Assembly (NCBI GenBank): GCA_030248225.1 | Contig: JASANE010027801.1 | Location: forward strand, 1 to 64,000 | Origin: Trileptium ribeirensis | Lineage: Eukaryota; Nematoda; Enoplea; Enoplida; Thoracostomopsidae | Reading direction: 5' to 3' | Length of the DNA stretch: 64,000 bases | Shown: piece by piece, positions 12,060 through 24,218 of the stretch | How the letters are laid out: the number at the start of each line of letters is the position of its first letter | How positions within the stretch are numbered: the stretch's first letter is position 1 | Program-made: the position numbers and the translations under genes | The notes under the pieces: generated by a model | The model's database searches: none | What the model saw: the letters and a program-made list of their open reading frames with translations, nothing else | Told to the model about the DNA's origin: nothing

Positions 12060-12395
12060 AAGATGCGTTCACAAGTTCAAGATTAAAGTTAAAAATTTTA
12101 GCTCAAAATATGATCAAAATTTGTTTAAAGTTTGACAGACTATAATTTGTAATTAAAAAATCTGACAAGTTATCATGCCTCAAAATGTGAGGTGAAGTTT
12201 TCAGTTAAAACTTTTTAAGATTTGTTTTGTCTGTGATAGGATGAAGCAATACGCTGCAAAAGTTTGAACAGTGTGCTTATGTTAATATTCATCAAAAATG
12301 ATAAAAAAAATATTTCAAATCTTGATAAAAATTTGGGCTCAAATTTGGATCAAAGTTTTAAGCTCAAATTTTGAGCAATAAGTTTGAACACGTAA
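12060..12395. mobile_element. MITE-like inverted repeat
   Basis: The left end reads GATGCGTTCACAAGTTCAAG and the right end AAGTTTGAACACGTAAAT, which are imperfect reverse complements. The interior repeats TTGAGCTCAAA-like and ATGATCAAAATTTG words. The ends resemble the GTGCGTTCACACG elements near 17.5 and 24.1 kb. Non-coding. Confidence 0.45.
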
Positions 12396-12408
12396 ATACA
12401 TGTTTAGT

Positions 12409-12503
12409 TATATCAAGAGTTTATTATGGAAAAGTATGACACTTCCCTGAATTTACACGTAAACCCGTGTTTGATACTCTTCCCTAATGCACTCTTGGTT
12501 ATA
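12409..12503. mobile_element. short MITE (about 95 bp)
   Basis: The ends are TATATCAAGAGT and ACTCTTGGTTATA, giving inverted termini with TA-rich flanks. The inner part has GTATGACACTTCCCTG and ACACGTAAACCCGTGTTTG, a small hairpin. A second copy with the same order of words lies at 36640-36852. Confidence 0.6.
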
Positions 12504-12937
12504 TAAATGGATTAATTCAGACATCATCAAACGATGAATGGATCCTAGCATAAAGGTGCACACTATCGGTATTGTTCTCCATCAGTTTATATCCCCAGAA
12601 AACACTACCCAAGGTGTACAATAAACACAAACCTTTAAAATCATGATTGTTCTTCGAAAAAATAATATGAAAAAGTATTAGGGTGTCATAGCCTTCATTA
12701 AAGTACTTTATCATAACAGAATGTTTTATGTAATCAATACATCGTTTACATGACGTGCGATATATGTTAATACGGTGTGTTTTTGACATTGTGAAAATTA
12801 AATATTTTTTGGCCAAAACAAAAAATTAAACGCTGTTTTCCGTTAAAGCGATGCTTCGTATTGGTTACCGATATTGAAGAAAGAAACGAGTAGAAATTAA
12901 TAACACCTGGTTTTAGCATGCAGTCAAACGTTTTGTT

Positions 12938-13153
12938 GAAAATGCCGGACCATGTCAACATTAGGGGCCGAAGTATAATGCATGGCATGCCGTTCTCGAT
13001 ATACTAAGCCTAAGCCTTAGTCTTAGCCTAAGCTAAAGTCCCTATATGAACTATATACTAAGCCTCAGTCGGGGGACTACCTCCTCTCGAACACCAATTC
13101 TTTTTTCTAACGTTATAACGTCCGGCCCCTAAAGTTGACATGGGACAAAATGT
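12938..13153. mobile_element. palindromic MITE with CTAAGCCTAAG core
   Basis: The left arm contains CCATGTCAACATTAGGGGCC and the right arm the near reverse complement GGCCCCTAAAGTTGACATGG. The centre is rich in AAGCCTAAGC/GCTTAGGC words. A diverged relative with the same left-arm order lies at 34555-34740. Non-coding. Confidence 0.6.
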
Positions 13154-13255
13154 CAATGACCTAATTATTTAACAAAGAGCTGAATTCGAAAAGCAAATGT
13201 ATAAATTACAGAACTCAAACAATAATATTATATATATTATTCTACATTACTTTAG

Positions 13256-14544
13256 GTTGGAGCTGCGACACCAATATGCTTACTTCCACAAAATATGCAA
13301 ATAAAACTAATTGTCGAGCACTGCCTAAATATTCATAGCTCGAATTTAATAGGTGATTAAATCCGAGAATGGAAGGTTCGTCAGTCGAATAGTGGGCTAT
13401 TCTCACAAATTTATCACATCAAAGTAGTGACTGGTTTTATTTTGTTGCACCTTTTTCACGGAGTGCTCTATCGAGGTCTATCGGAACAGATATACGAACC
13501 ATTATTCAGTGACACAGTCGATTTTACTACCTATGTGACATTGCGTTACGATGGTGATCGACCTTCAGATATGGCGTGCGTTTTAAAATCGCCACGCCTG
13601 TTACGTCGTGAGCTGACATTCATATTTTAGTGGTTTATTTTATAAACACGATGGCAATATAAGTGATATTACAAATGCACAATTGTTGATACACAACAAA
13701 TTTGACAGTCCACTACTGATCTGATGGCTCGAAATAATGACAGTGGCCTGATATTTATCATGTAATCAAAAGTATTTAACTGTCAACTGACATTTAGATT
13801 CTCTTTAGTCGCAGGAACCGCGCTTAACAACCATAGTTATATAGAACATATAAAACGTGCAAAATGCCAAACAAATAGAAGCATTTCTCTAAATTTCAAA
13901 CTAGAACACTGCTCGATAAAACCGTTGATGTACAATATGCACTGCACGAATAAGTTTTTTCGGTCGAAATGCGTGACTTATATTTACCCTTATTGCAACA
14001 GCTTAAACTTAGTGTCGTTTTTGGATCTTCAGCATGATAGGAACACATTTTTGAAGGAACATGTCCGGAATTAGCAGTTCCGGAGCCCAAAATCCGTGTC
14101 TAACTGAATCACTTGTGTTGTCCATGTATGTTCATGCATCATGATGGACTAAAAACTCGATTTAAAGAGGTAAAATTTGTCTTTTTATGAAAGTGAAACA
14201 TTTATAGCGCCCGCTTCTGCACCCTGTATCGTTACGGATTCATTGAACAAGATGTTTTTAGAGATACAAGATTAAGATAAGCGCTTTAGCTATCAATAAA
14301 TTGCGCAAATTTTATGATAACTGAAACCTTTTATCGGCAATGTTAGCACAGAGAATTAATGTGCATCACAAGTTTAAATTAACCTAATCCATTCGCCGCT
14401 GCTATAAATTTCAATATTATATGAAATATGCAAATCACTATATTCAGTTTTTTAAATTTGCTTTCAGCATATTTGAAGAAAGAGGGTCGGAAACACAAAG
14501 AACTGGATGAGTTGCAAAGTAACCGCTTAGTTCAGAAAGAGTAA
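13256..14544 (+). CDS. candidate three-exon gene end, unknown product
   Basis: Exon 1 (13256-13352) follows the acceptor TTCTACATTACTTTAG and reads VGAATPICLLPQNMQIKLIV…, ending in phase 1 at GTGATT. Exon 2 (about 13428-13561) starts in the matching phase after a weak AG, reads GVLYRGLSEQIYEPLFSDTV…TLRYD, and can end in phase 1 at GTGATC. Exon 3 (14468-14544) follows a strong acceptor (AATTTGCTTTCAG), fits the phase and gives a Lys/Glu-rich tail, YLKKEGRKHKELDELQ…, then TAA. Phases agree at both joints, but the exon 2 acceptor and donor are weak. The minus strand is also open in part of exon 2. No family recognised. Confidence 0.3.
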
Positions 14545-17040
14545 AACAAGCTTCGGTTTCAAAGCATATCCTCAAAAACCACTTACGACAGTGAAAAATA
14601 TGGTTTTAGCTGTCATGACGAATTAAAGTAAAGAAATTTATTCGTTTTTGAACTAAGCAGAAAAAACGATAAAGCGGATTCACGCGTCTGAAGTTTTATT
14701 GAACAAAAAAACTCGATGTATTGATAGTTATTTCGCTAGCTAAAGGCGCCTGAACGCTAGTCAATTCATAGCAGTGAACACTGCTTAACTTAACTGAGCG
14801 CATCCGAACAGTATCTAAACTGTGTGCATAAAAGTGTTACAGTAGAATCAACCTTCTTTTTCATCATGGCATTATTTCTGGGCTGAAGCAAGCCCAGCTC
14901 TTTTGCTAACATTTCTCAATTGGTGTCGATCAAAATAACCGTTTGGATGTACCAGGATTGAAAACATAAAGTTACTTATTATGTCCAAATATACTTTCTG
15001 ATGGTTAAAAGTATTTCAGATCAGCATGTAATTATGTAACAGCTATAACACGAATACTTTTCACAAAATTACGAAGAATATATTACAATATTTTCCTGTA
15101 AACGTTTTAATTTGTACAACTGAAAAGGCAGTGAAAGATATATTTATCGCCATACTTGTCGGCGGTCGGTCATGCCAGGAGGGTAGAGGCCCCCCACGGA
15201 AGGGTCGCGGCCATCCCGGGGGGTGGTAACCTCCCCCTGGCCGGCCTTTCCGGAATTGCAACCTTTTATTTTTTGGCCTCGCAGCCATTTTTTTCGCGCA
15301 GAGCGCAGTTTTGCAGCAAAATAAAAAACAAACCCTTTCGTTACCAATTTGAGCTCAATCGGCAAAAAGCGTTTTTCTTCTACAGAAAAGAGCACAAACA
15401 CCAAAAACACAAAACACCATCATACCCAACAGAACACGGACAGAATTAAAAAGAAAAAGAGAAAACGACGAGAACACAAGCAAGTGCAAAAAGCAACAGG
15501 CACGGCACAAACCCAACAACCCCGCCACACCACCCCCGGCGCCGCCCAGCCCCAGGGCCGCCCGCCGCCCCCCGCCCCCACCCGCCCCCCCCTTTAAACT
15601 TGTACATTAATGCGGATATATTAGACCTTCTGATCTCAAACATGGAAAACTAGATGTTGAATGTGTCAGCGGCGGTAAAAAATGCAGATTGCATTAAATC
15701 TGTGAGTTAACTTTAATCGTACCGATATTAGACCGAACGACAACAATATGGCATAAATGGAAACTCTTTCATGCCAGGTTGTTCTGCGCAGTGGTAATTC
15801 AATAGCAACAGATCCAAAGTAAACTCTTTGTCCCAACAATCAGGCTGTGACATTGTTTTCACGTTTTGTCAGACAGTGCATTATGAGCTTAATTTCATTG
15901 CACATATTAATTGTGGTCGTGAAAGCGTTCCGCAAATCCACCGAAGGACTCTGGGTACCATGTGAAATTGACACGCAGCAAACGTGTTCGAATGTTAGAA
16001 TAGTTTGATCACAGTGGAGCTAAAATGTTTAGGAACTCCGCATAATGATGACATCGATTTTTTATTATCGAGTATACAGGGTATTCTGAGATTTAAAAGG
16101 TTTATGGCAATATCATTTAGGATAATAATTGAAAACTGCCCTTAATTGCACTGTATATATTGTATTTGGTTAACTACACGAAACAATAAATTTTCTACTT
16201 TTTACCTAAATTCCTGACTGCTTGAATGTTTTTGGTGCACCTAGACAAGAAAGATACCCGTTACAATGAAAATTAAGCCAATATGCTACAAAGTACAAGC
16301 CACATTAAACTCAAGACACGGTTTCATCCGATATCCTACCTATGAAGCCAATTTCTAAAGTACCCATCGAGTGATTTCAAATTGTAATTTCAAAATACAT
16401 TTCATCTAATCGACCGATTCGCTCACTAAACAAATGATGTCGCCGTAGTCGTGTTCGCACATTTCTTAGCCACGCATCAAACAATATATATCTTTTCAAC
16501 GGTCTTAAGTAACAAAAAAATTTGATTAACGAAACTAATAATCCGCTTGGTTATACGCTTTTTACTTTATTTCGGTTTGATTATTTGTCAATTTTTATTT
16601 GTTTCAATTTCGATCTTTATGCGTCTGTAAAAATGTTGAAATTACAGATATAGATATATTTGCAATGCCGAAAGATATAGAACATCTATGTTGCTCATAA
16701 TAGTAGCGATATAAATCCTTATCAGAAAAGGGTATTTAGTCTGAGGTCCTGCTTTTCATAAATAGTCATTTGTGTGGGAGGACAACAGCAATAATACTAA
16801 AAAACTTAGTCGGACAGTTCGATGTATATTTTTAGGCCCTTTTAGAAAAATGTTAAGGCTCATGAGTGTCCTGAACAGTTGTAGACATTGTTCGCCATTA
16901 CCATTGTAACTAGCAAATATACCGAATTACATTTGAACTACTGTCAACTGTTTCGCAGCGGAGACTATGTTTTGGCGTTCACCTACACCTTTTTTACATA
17001 AGTACAAACAACTTCACCGTACACATTTATTATTGTTTTA
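14545..17040. other. non-coding stretch with GC-rich islands
   Basis: Mostly AT-rich DNA. Two GC-rich patches stand out: 15155-15260 (GGCCCCCCACGG, CATCCCGGGGGG) and 15525-15596 (CCCCCGGCGCCGCCC, then pure C runs). Frames crossing the second patch (15349-15597) give a lysine-rich and then proline-rich translation that reflects composition. A 40-codon minus-strand frame at 14793-14912 is discussed among the rejected items. I see no supportable gene. Confidence 0.45.
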
Positions 17041-17332
17041 GTTTATTATTTTACCCGAGAGCCCACACAGGCAATTATTTCTTAGTTATTTTACCCGAGA
17101 ACACACATAGGCAATGATTTTTTAATTTATTATTTTACCCGAGAGCCCACATAGGCAATAATTTTAAGTTATTTTACGCGAGAGCCCACATAGGCAATTA
17201 TTTTTTTAGTTTATTATTTTACCCGAGAGCCCACATAGGCAATTACAGTTTTAGTTTATTATTTTACTCCAGAGCCCACATAGGCAATTATATTTCAGTT
17301 TATTATTTTACCCAAGAGCCCACATAGGCAAT
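17041..17332. repeat. tandem repeat, 39-45 bp unit, seven copies
   Basis: Seven units each contain a form of TTTTACCCGAGAGCCCACAT followed by AGGCAAT and a variable T-rich linker. They start near 17053, 17093, 17137, 17176, 17221, 17266 and 17310. The core is conserved while the linker length varies. No coding role seen. Confidence 0.85.
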
Positions 17333-17528
17333 GTCAACGTAAGTTATACATGCTTCATCACAACCTTTGTTGTTTCTTATTTGTAAAAATATTTAACCAT
17401 CAACCATATACTTCCTCGCCATAAATGTGTCTGAGCATCTGAGTTCACTCTTCTGTAGATTTTGGGTAGTCATTTAGCGTGAAATTGAGCTTAGTTAGCT
17501 ATAATTTAGCATAATGAGCTTGGATGAT

Positions 17529-17815
17529 TTAAGACGAATTCGCACTGCGCATCCGATACAATTTAATCCGTTGCGATCAGATTCGATCTGATCTGCATGA
17601 ATATTTTGTGTAAAGTGTTCATATTGTATCCGATCCGAATCGATAGATAACACAAACTTTTATCGGATGTGGATGGGATGACGCGCTGCGAAAAAATACA
17701 TACAAAAACACACGGTATGCGATATGTGTAGAATTTGCTGGCATCTGTCGTATCGGATGCAAAAAGACCACAAATTGTATATGAGTGGATCACATGCAAC
17801 GTGAACACGGCCTTA
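17529..17815. mobile_element. MITE-like element with TTAAG…CTTA inverted ends
   Basis: The left end is TTAAGACGAATTCGCAC and the right end GTGAACACGGCCTTA, which are imperfect reverse complements. The interior has GATCAGATTCGATCTGATC, a strong internal dyad. The ends belong to the same general type as the element at 24089-24218. Non-coding. Confidence 0.5.
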
Positions 17816-18641
17816 CATTTCGCTCATACATATGTCCTGTTTCATATTTCATAAACGTAAAACTGATAGTGAATGAAGCAGGGGGATGAACCGCATATTC
17901 AAACTCACCTTTAGATTAAAAAATTTCAAACATAACTGGGCAAGTTGTAAAATGCAGAGTAGCCGCTCACACTGTTGCGACCCAGCGCGAAATGTTACTA
18001 TTCGGCGAAAGTAAGTAATTAGATAAACATAATCAGCATTTGATATGTTACTAAGTCAGGTGCGTGATATGATCATATTTTCTCCGAACGTTAGAAGAGC
18101 TGTTTGCAAACTGTTCACCTTCAGTGCTGGTAGCACCAACGTCATGTCAAAAGTGTCAATATTCAGGTAATTAACAAAATAATGTATCGAACAAAACATG
18201 TCGTATTGACACATATTCCCAACTACCGTATGTAGTAAGGCTTTGCATTATATATAAATAACATCACATAGCTAATGCAAATACTTCATGATGCAGCTTT
18301 AAACCGTCACAACTTACCAACGGATGGTCGGATCAGTTTTACCGAAGGCTCAAAATGTTCCTCTTGATGTTACCAAGACATCCTTGCAGATACATATTTA
18401 TAAATCTATACTTCGTCTTATTACCACTGTTAATTCAACTCTTCATTACGTTATGTAAACTTTATATTATTTGGAATAAAAGTATGTTTGGAACATTTAT
18501 ATAACAAATTTTACTTAAGTGAGTTTTAGTACAATTGATACTTAGACTGTGGGTATACGTGGTCATGCATTTGATTGTATGAGGTGTCGTTCGTCAATGA
18601 GAACTGTTGAACCATCATTAATGACTGAAATCTGCTAACAG

Positions 18642-18945
18642 ATTGATTGAGTATTGTCGGTATCACTTATATGACATTGCAGGTAAGGCAAATATCTAAT
18701 TTGTAATATCATAAGATACATGAGGAGTTTGTCTGGTGTAAATTTATTATTCTTTTCTAGTGGACTCGGTATTCCAGTTTTGTGGCAAATTCAGTTCCAA
18801 ATTTCAACGAATATCAGTTGCTTTCCGCTGCCACACTTACCATTTACCGCAGAGCTTAAATTTATATTCACGTTATCTTAAAATTAGCTGTTACATCAAG
18901 TGCCTTTCACTAAAACCCAGCAACAAATTTAATGTACATCTGTGA
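18642..18945 (+). CDS. candidate two-exon gene end, unknown product
   Basis: A short exon (about 18642-18682) reads LIEYCRYHLYDIA and ends in phase 1 at a strong donor, GCAG/GTAAGG. A 78-bp intron ends in the strong acceptor TTATTCTTTTCTAG. The next exon (18761-18945) continues in the matching phase with SVFQFCGKFSSKFQRISVAF… and stops at TGA. Splice signals are good, but the exons are short and Cys/Phe-rich, and another frame of the second exon is equally protein-like. Unknown function. Confidence 0.25.
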
Positions 18946-21900
18946 AACCAAGTCTTCAAAGGTATAATAATACGGTTGCAGAGCAATGCTTAACTTTTAA
19001 CGTCCGATCTTTAGTCAAGACTTCGAAAAGTATGCCTTTTTAATATTTGCTGACATCTCAAGTAGTAAATATAAACCGACATGGTGTTGATCACTGATCT
19101 GTCATTTGTTACTACTTAACGAAAATCAGTAATAAATTAAGCGAAAGCCGCAACAACTAAGATTATATTTTCATCAATTACATATTCCTGCCGTAAATTA
19201 CGCATAATTGAACTAAAGTAATCAATAGGGTGAAAGTTGCGTGCTGCTAATTCTTTCGGATCCATAATTGACAACATCCGCATAGATTTGGTTGTGTTCA
19301 ATCTAACCTTATAAATCAACCATTAGATAGTATGCTGAGAAGCCTGTGTGCTACTTACAAGTATTAAAATAGTTACCCCGTAAATAACTGCTTGGCTGCT
19401 GAAGATAGCCTTGTATCAAAAAACTACAACGAAATGGCTTTTGTGCTTCCAAATACCGTAAAATTACCAGATTTAAGCCTATTTTCAAGAATATATACTT
19501 AAACTGACCTGAAGATTTTACTGAAACCTTACAACAAGAACATTAACATAAATATACCCAGTTGTGTTTATGAGAATACCAAATGTTGTGCGGTACGTTT
19601 TAATAGTGCGACAGTAGTTGGGATTTCATCACTTGCTGACTTTTTGTATGTGTGTTTATAACAAAATTTTGCACTCAAAATCGAAACAAGATATATAGTA
19701 CGAAATGAACTTTTAGGTGACGATAAGACATTTATGTGGTCGGATGGATACTAAGTGCACTTAGCCCGAATAAACAGTCTCGACAACTAAAAATTACACA
19801 CAACAAAATGGTGGATCATGAGCTATGTGCTATTTAAATGAATAATGCATAATCTCATAATGTAGTCGTTATTACATTTAGAAAACAATAAAAGTAAATA
19901 AGCCTTACACTGCAAAAATATTGAGTAAAATTTTGGCTATAGAATCAGACATTTTTCAACTCTAGGCTTGAATTAAATTTCGACTCTATTTGACTCAAAG
20001 CTAAAAAAGACATATTCATTATTTAAAGACCAATTTTCACGACAGCAGGATTTCATCGAGTCCGCCTCTGTGTTAGGTTTAGGTAATATGAACGAAACAA
20101 AAATCGAAATAGAAGTGCAACTTACGTTTTACATCCTTCTTCGACCGTTATAAAACAACAATCATACCAGTTGCGTTGTAATAAACTATTCAGATAATAT
20201 TTATAATTTAAATTAAATTGTAATAAAATAAGCAGATAAAATTAAGTAAACCAACCTTGCGGACTAACTGCATCGACTCCACTATCTGGACGCACTGCAC
20301 TTCGATTTTTACGTTCCATATAATACTAGTGTTGACAAAAATATGTTTTCTAGCTCGCAATTAAAACAAATTAATATTATTTTTTCATAAAACTGAAACA
20401 AAATGTTAATTGTGTTCAGATCAGGTTACTGCAACATTATCTCCATTAGATAGAACACATCATTTAGCCTTTGTCACACATGGTATGCATTGTTCCGGAC
20501 AGAAAAAAACTGTTGTCACCATCGTAATCATGAACAGAAATAATCGAACTTGATGGTGTAATTTATTTTCAATATCAATTATCATTTTAATATATATGTT
20601 TAGGCACAGATCCTTATTTGCGTGATATTTATTTCCAATTAGCAGAACAGTTGGGCATAATAATTATAATTCTAGTCGTTAAACTCGCCTATACATCTTG
20701 TATTAAACATAGGTACCTCGTTTCTGACTAGATGGATTTTTACAAATTATTGCGAAATTATTCATTAAGTATTTGATCTTTTTTGATTGAATAAAATTCA
20801 CAGCACCATGATTTAACATCATTTTTTTCAAAAAGGTTTTTTGGTCATTTTACGTTAGCAAATTAAAAACTGGCTAAATGTTTTTAAGCTAAATTTACAC
20901 GGTACTTAATATAGTTCCGCCTGTTGCGTTTCATATGGCTAGCGCCAACGCACGTAAACGTAAATATTCTAATTGTTCATAAAGTTACAGTACAAACCAG
21001 TTATATTAAAATCTTCACTAATAATAACATCGTAAGGTTAACTATGTAACGATTACCGCGTGCATTACAGTGTAACAAGAGCCGGTTACAATTGTAATAC
21101 TTAGGGTTCTTATGATGTTAATTATGTATTGGTTTCCTAAATTATAATTGGTTTCTTGAAAATCGGCCTTATTTTTTTGAACGTTTGGGAATCAAACCAG
21201 TCGTAACTATGTAGCAGTTACGTGCTAAAAATGGACAAACTACCCGTGCATTAACCCCTTTGCGGCATTGAATGTCAATTCTCTACGCATTACTGATGTT
21301 ACTAAATTTGTTGTGAGTTAATAACACGTTTATCTTGAAATAAGCTAGGGCATAACATATGGCTATTAAGTAAACTCTACATAAAAGTTCTAGATTTACG
21401 CTATGTGTGTAATATGAATGTGTCGATAAAAATGCAAAATCGCCATTAATTAAAAAAATTAATAAAAAGAAATCATGAGTCCTATACGAAATTAAGTGCT
21501 ACACCAATGGCTTTACTCTTCTGTGACGTTAATTTTGCTTGTACTGAATACTTAGTTTAATTTTTGTGGAAAAGTGCTCCAGCCAACCGTATTTTGGTGT
21601 TTGATATACGAAATAGAAATTTTGTCTCCGATTATTTAGAATACCAGACAAAAATTGTGTTGCGTATCTTTCGGTATACGCAAAAGAAAAAGCAACTTAG
21701 TCTACGTTAACCCATGCTTGAAATCAACTGTGTTCATTATGGATATGCTAGATTTTTAACTTATAGTCCTATAATAAGAATCAGTTGAAAGCTAAGCAAA
21801 CATGCCAGGTTCCAATGTAACCTTGATGTAACAATGTTTTATTAAAAGTATCGAATTGTTGATGAATAAATGAATACCATTTTGTTCACGTCTTCGAGCA

Positions 21901-23860
21901 GGACAAAAAAATGGACTATTCATTTTGCAGATGAAATGTAAACGGTATTCCAAATTATCTACATAAAATGTAAATATATATCAAAAATTTTTAGGTCACG
22001 ACGGTATGTTACTCGAGAACCTTTAAAACGTATTTAATAAGACAATCAAAAATTTCACAGGAAAGAATTCAAATTTACCTGGTATTAGTACAATTTTATA
22101 CTTGCATATATTACGCAACTATAATCTTATATATTATGGCCAGGCGACAGACAGCATATACAATAAACATCAATTGAAGCAATAATGATGGAAAAATAAG
22201 CAAGCATTCTACCCTCTTGAAAGTCGTGTACCTAGTTGGCTGCATAACACTTAAACCCAAGTCCTGCTTCATGTTTCTCATTTGATGTAATGTTTCTTAT
22301 TTGACGTAAGATAATACTGTTCTAATAACATATATCCAGTGTATTGCAATTTGAATCTAAATTTCAGTAAAAATGTTATGTTTATGTCGTAAATCTTCAT
22401 TCTCCTATTTATAACAATTTCTTGCATTGTTTTAAATATAATATGCCATGAGCTAATATTGCAACCAAGACGGTTAATCTGTCTTATTATTTGCCATTAT
22501 ATTAGCAAAGCAATACAATAAATACCGCGATTTTTGCTACATTTGAGGATGTAGTATAAAAATTCATAATCCATAGCCATTTCGCATTACAGACTGACAA
22601 AAAGTATCCCGGTCATTCTGTTAATTTAAGTCGTCCTTTACATTGCTTAAAAATAATTGTGCTATAGTAATGTCGAAATTATTCTAAAATTCGTCGGCCA
22701 TAGAAGTAATAATAGAAATCAATACAAGACCGTGAACGAAATTGGATCATACACACAGAGGCTAGAAAACTACTCAATTACATGTGGCGGTTAACAGGGC
22801 AGTATTTCATAAGCTACACTACGCGAAGTTCAAGATGCTTTAACTAGATATCGGCAAGCTCAATTTTAACCTAGCTAGTACAATCAAATTCACTACGCTG
22901 TTTTTATTCCGACAGAAAAAGTTTGGCTTATAGGAAAAACAGAGGAATCTTCTAATGTCCGTTTGTGCAACTTAATTTTTTTACCTTTCCCGAATGATAA
23001 TTCCAAAATGCAACTCTAATCCCAATTTTTTACACCTTGGCCAAAATATTCTAAACAAAAGTGGCACAAAAATTTCATGGACTGAGGAACAAGAATGGGG
23101 CTCAAACAGACCGCAATGATGCTCATATATATCAGGCAACAAGGTGTCGCGATAAAAATATATTATGGTATGTTTGTGGTGATCAAATTTGTATATATCA
23201 AAATTATAGCACCGACAAATTATACATTTGGCAGAGCACATAAAACATATTGCATAATATAATGGCACGACAGTTCATATAATTTTGTTCGAATTGACTT
23301 AAAAAATTGTATATATCATGTCAAATACAAAATACGATTTTCCACACAATATGCTATTCAATGACATATTATAGACTACGATATAATTTTAGTATAGAAC
23401 GGGATGCTCTATGTTATGATGCAGTTTTATAGGACTAAAGAAAATGATCAGAATAAAGTATAAAGCACTGGTGATGCCGGCGAGTATAAAAATTACTAGC
23501 AAAACAAATATCCACATGAAATTTGTACCGTTGGTAGTTGATATGCGGATAAAAATTGATGCTTGTGGCAGAATAAAATTATGTCGTTGAAATCGCGACA
23601 TCACTGGCGGGTACGAAAGATCTCATCACATTTTCAACAAAAACCAACTTCACTCCATAATTTACTATGGTCTAAAGTCTGAAATTTTGCTTACCATCAG
23701 TATAACGCTAGCTATCAGGGAAAGCCAGAGCATACTCAGACAGACAAACTTACCGCGTAGTAATGCTCGGTGGCGAATATTTCGTACATACAAGCGAAGC
23801 ATAATAGCTCACGTTAAAATAACATAAGCAGAGCGTGTAAAGGTTAGATATAAAATGTAG
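18946..23860. other. AT-rich DNA, no gene seen
   Basis: I find no reading frame with both credible composition and splice context. The motif GTAGTTGGGATTTC occurs at 19614-19627. The rest is A/T-rich, intron-like or intergenic sequence. A minus-strand frame at 23389-23604 with a hydrophobic stretch is treated under rejected items. Confidence 0.5.
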
Positions 23861-24082
23861 CTGCTACTTGTAACTACAAATGAACCACTGCATAGAAAAG
23901 TATCGGAACGTGTCTGCCAAACTTTTGAAGCATTGGGACGCCTACTAGGGGTCCCGACCTCTCAGGAGGGATTAAGAAAGAAAATTGTCAAGGGTTCGGC
24001 CTCGTTGAAAACGTCTCGCCAAGTCCCGGAATATGACGATGCCTTCAACGCGAAACATTCAGAACCAGTAGTGATATTATGA
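23861..24082 (+). CDS. 73-codon coding-like frame, unknown product
   Basis: Between an in-frame TAG and TGA lies a frame with no ATG near its start. Its peptide is well mixed (for example QTFEALGRLLGVPTSQEGL and RQVPEYDDAFNAKHSEP). The DNA is locally more GC-rich than its surroundings, as coding DNA often is. A pyrimidine-rich AG (GACCTCTCAG at about 23957-23966) lies inside and could be an acceptor. It could be an internal exon or a remnant of a mobile-element gene. A MITE follows almost directly. Confidence 0.3.
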   Translation: MLLVTTNEPLHRKVSERVCQTFEALGRLLGVPTSQEGLRKKIVKGSASLKTSRQVPEYDDAFNAKHSEPVVIL

Positions 24083-24088
24083 CGTAAA

Positions 24089-24218
24089 GTAAAGGTGTAT
24101 TCACACGCTCATACTTTTTGCTCACATTTTGAGTGAAATTTTGAGACAAATTTCGAGCAAGATATGAAAATATCTTTTTTGCATTTCTGCGAAGTTTGAC
24201 CGTGTGAACGCACCTTAA
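24089..24218. mobile_element. MITE with GGTGYRTTCACACG inverted ends
   Basis: The left end is TAAAGGTGTATTCACACG and the right end CGTGTGAACGCACCTTA, close reverse complements. The 130-bp element is T/A-rich inside (TGCTCACATTTTGAGTG). This type of end is common among short non-autonomous DNA transposons in animals. Related ends occur at 12060-12395 and 17529-17815. Confidence 0.65.

Noticed and set aside
14793..14912. 40-codon minus-strand ORF with protein-like composition (MLAKELGLLQPRNNAM)
   Set aside because: ORFs of this length are expected by chance many times in the window, and no splice partner could be placed.
23389..23604. Minus-strand frame with a strongly hydrophobic stretch
   Set aside because: No ATG, no good acceptor or donor. 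Hydrophobic translations are expected from T-rich DNA.
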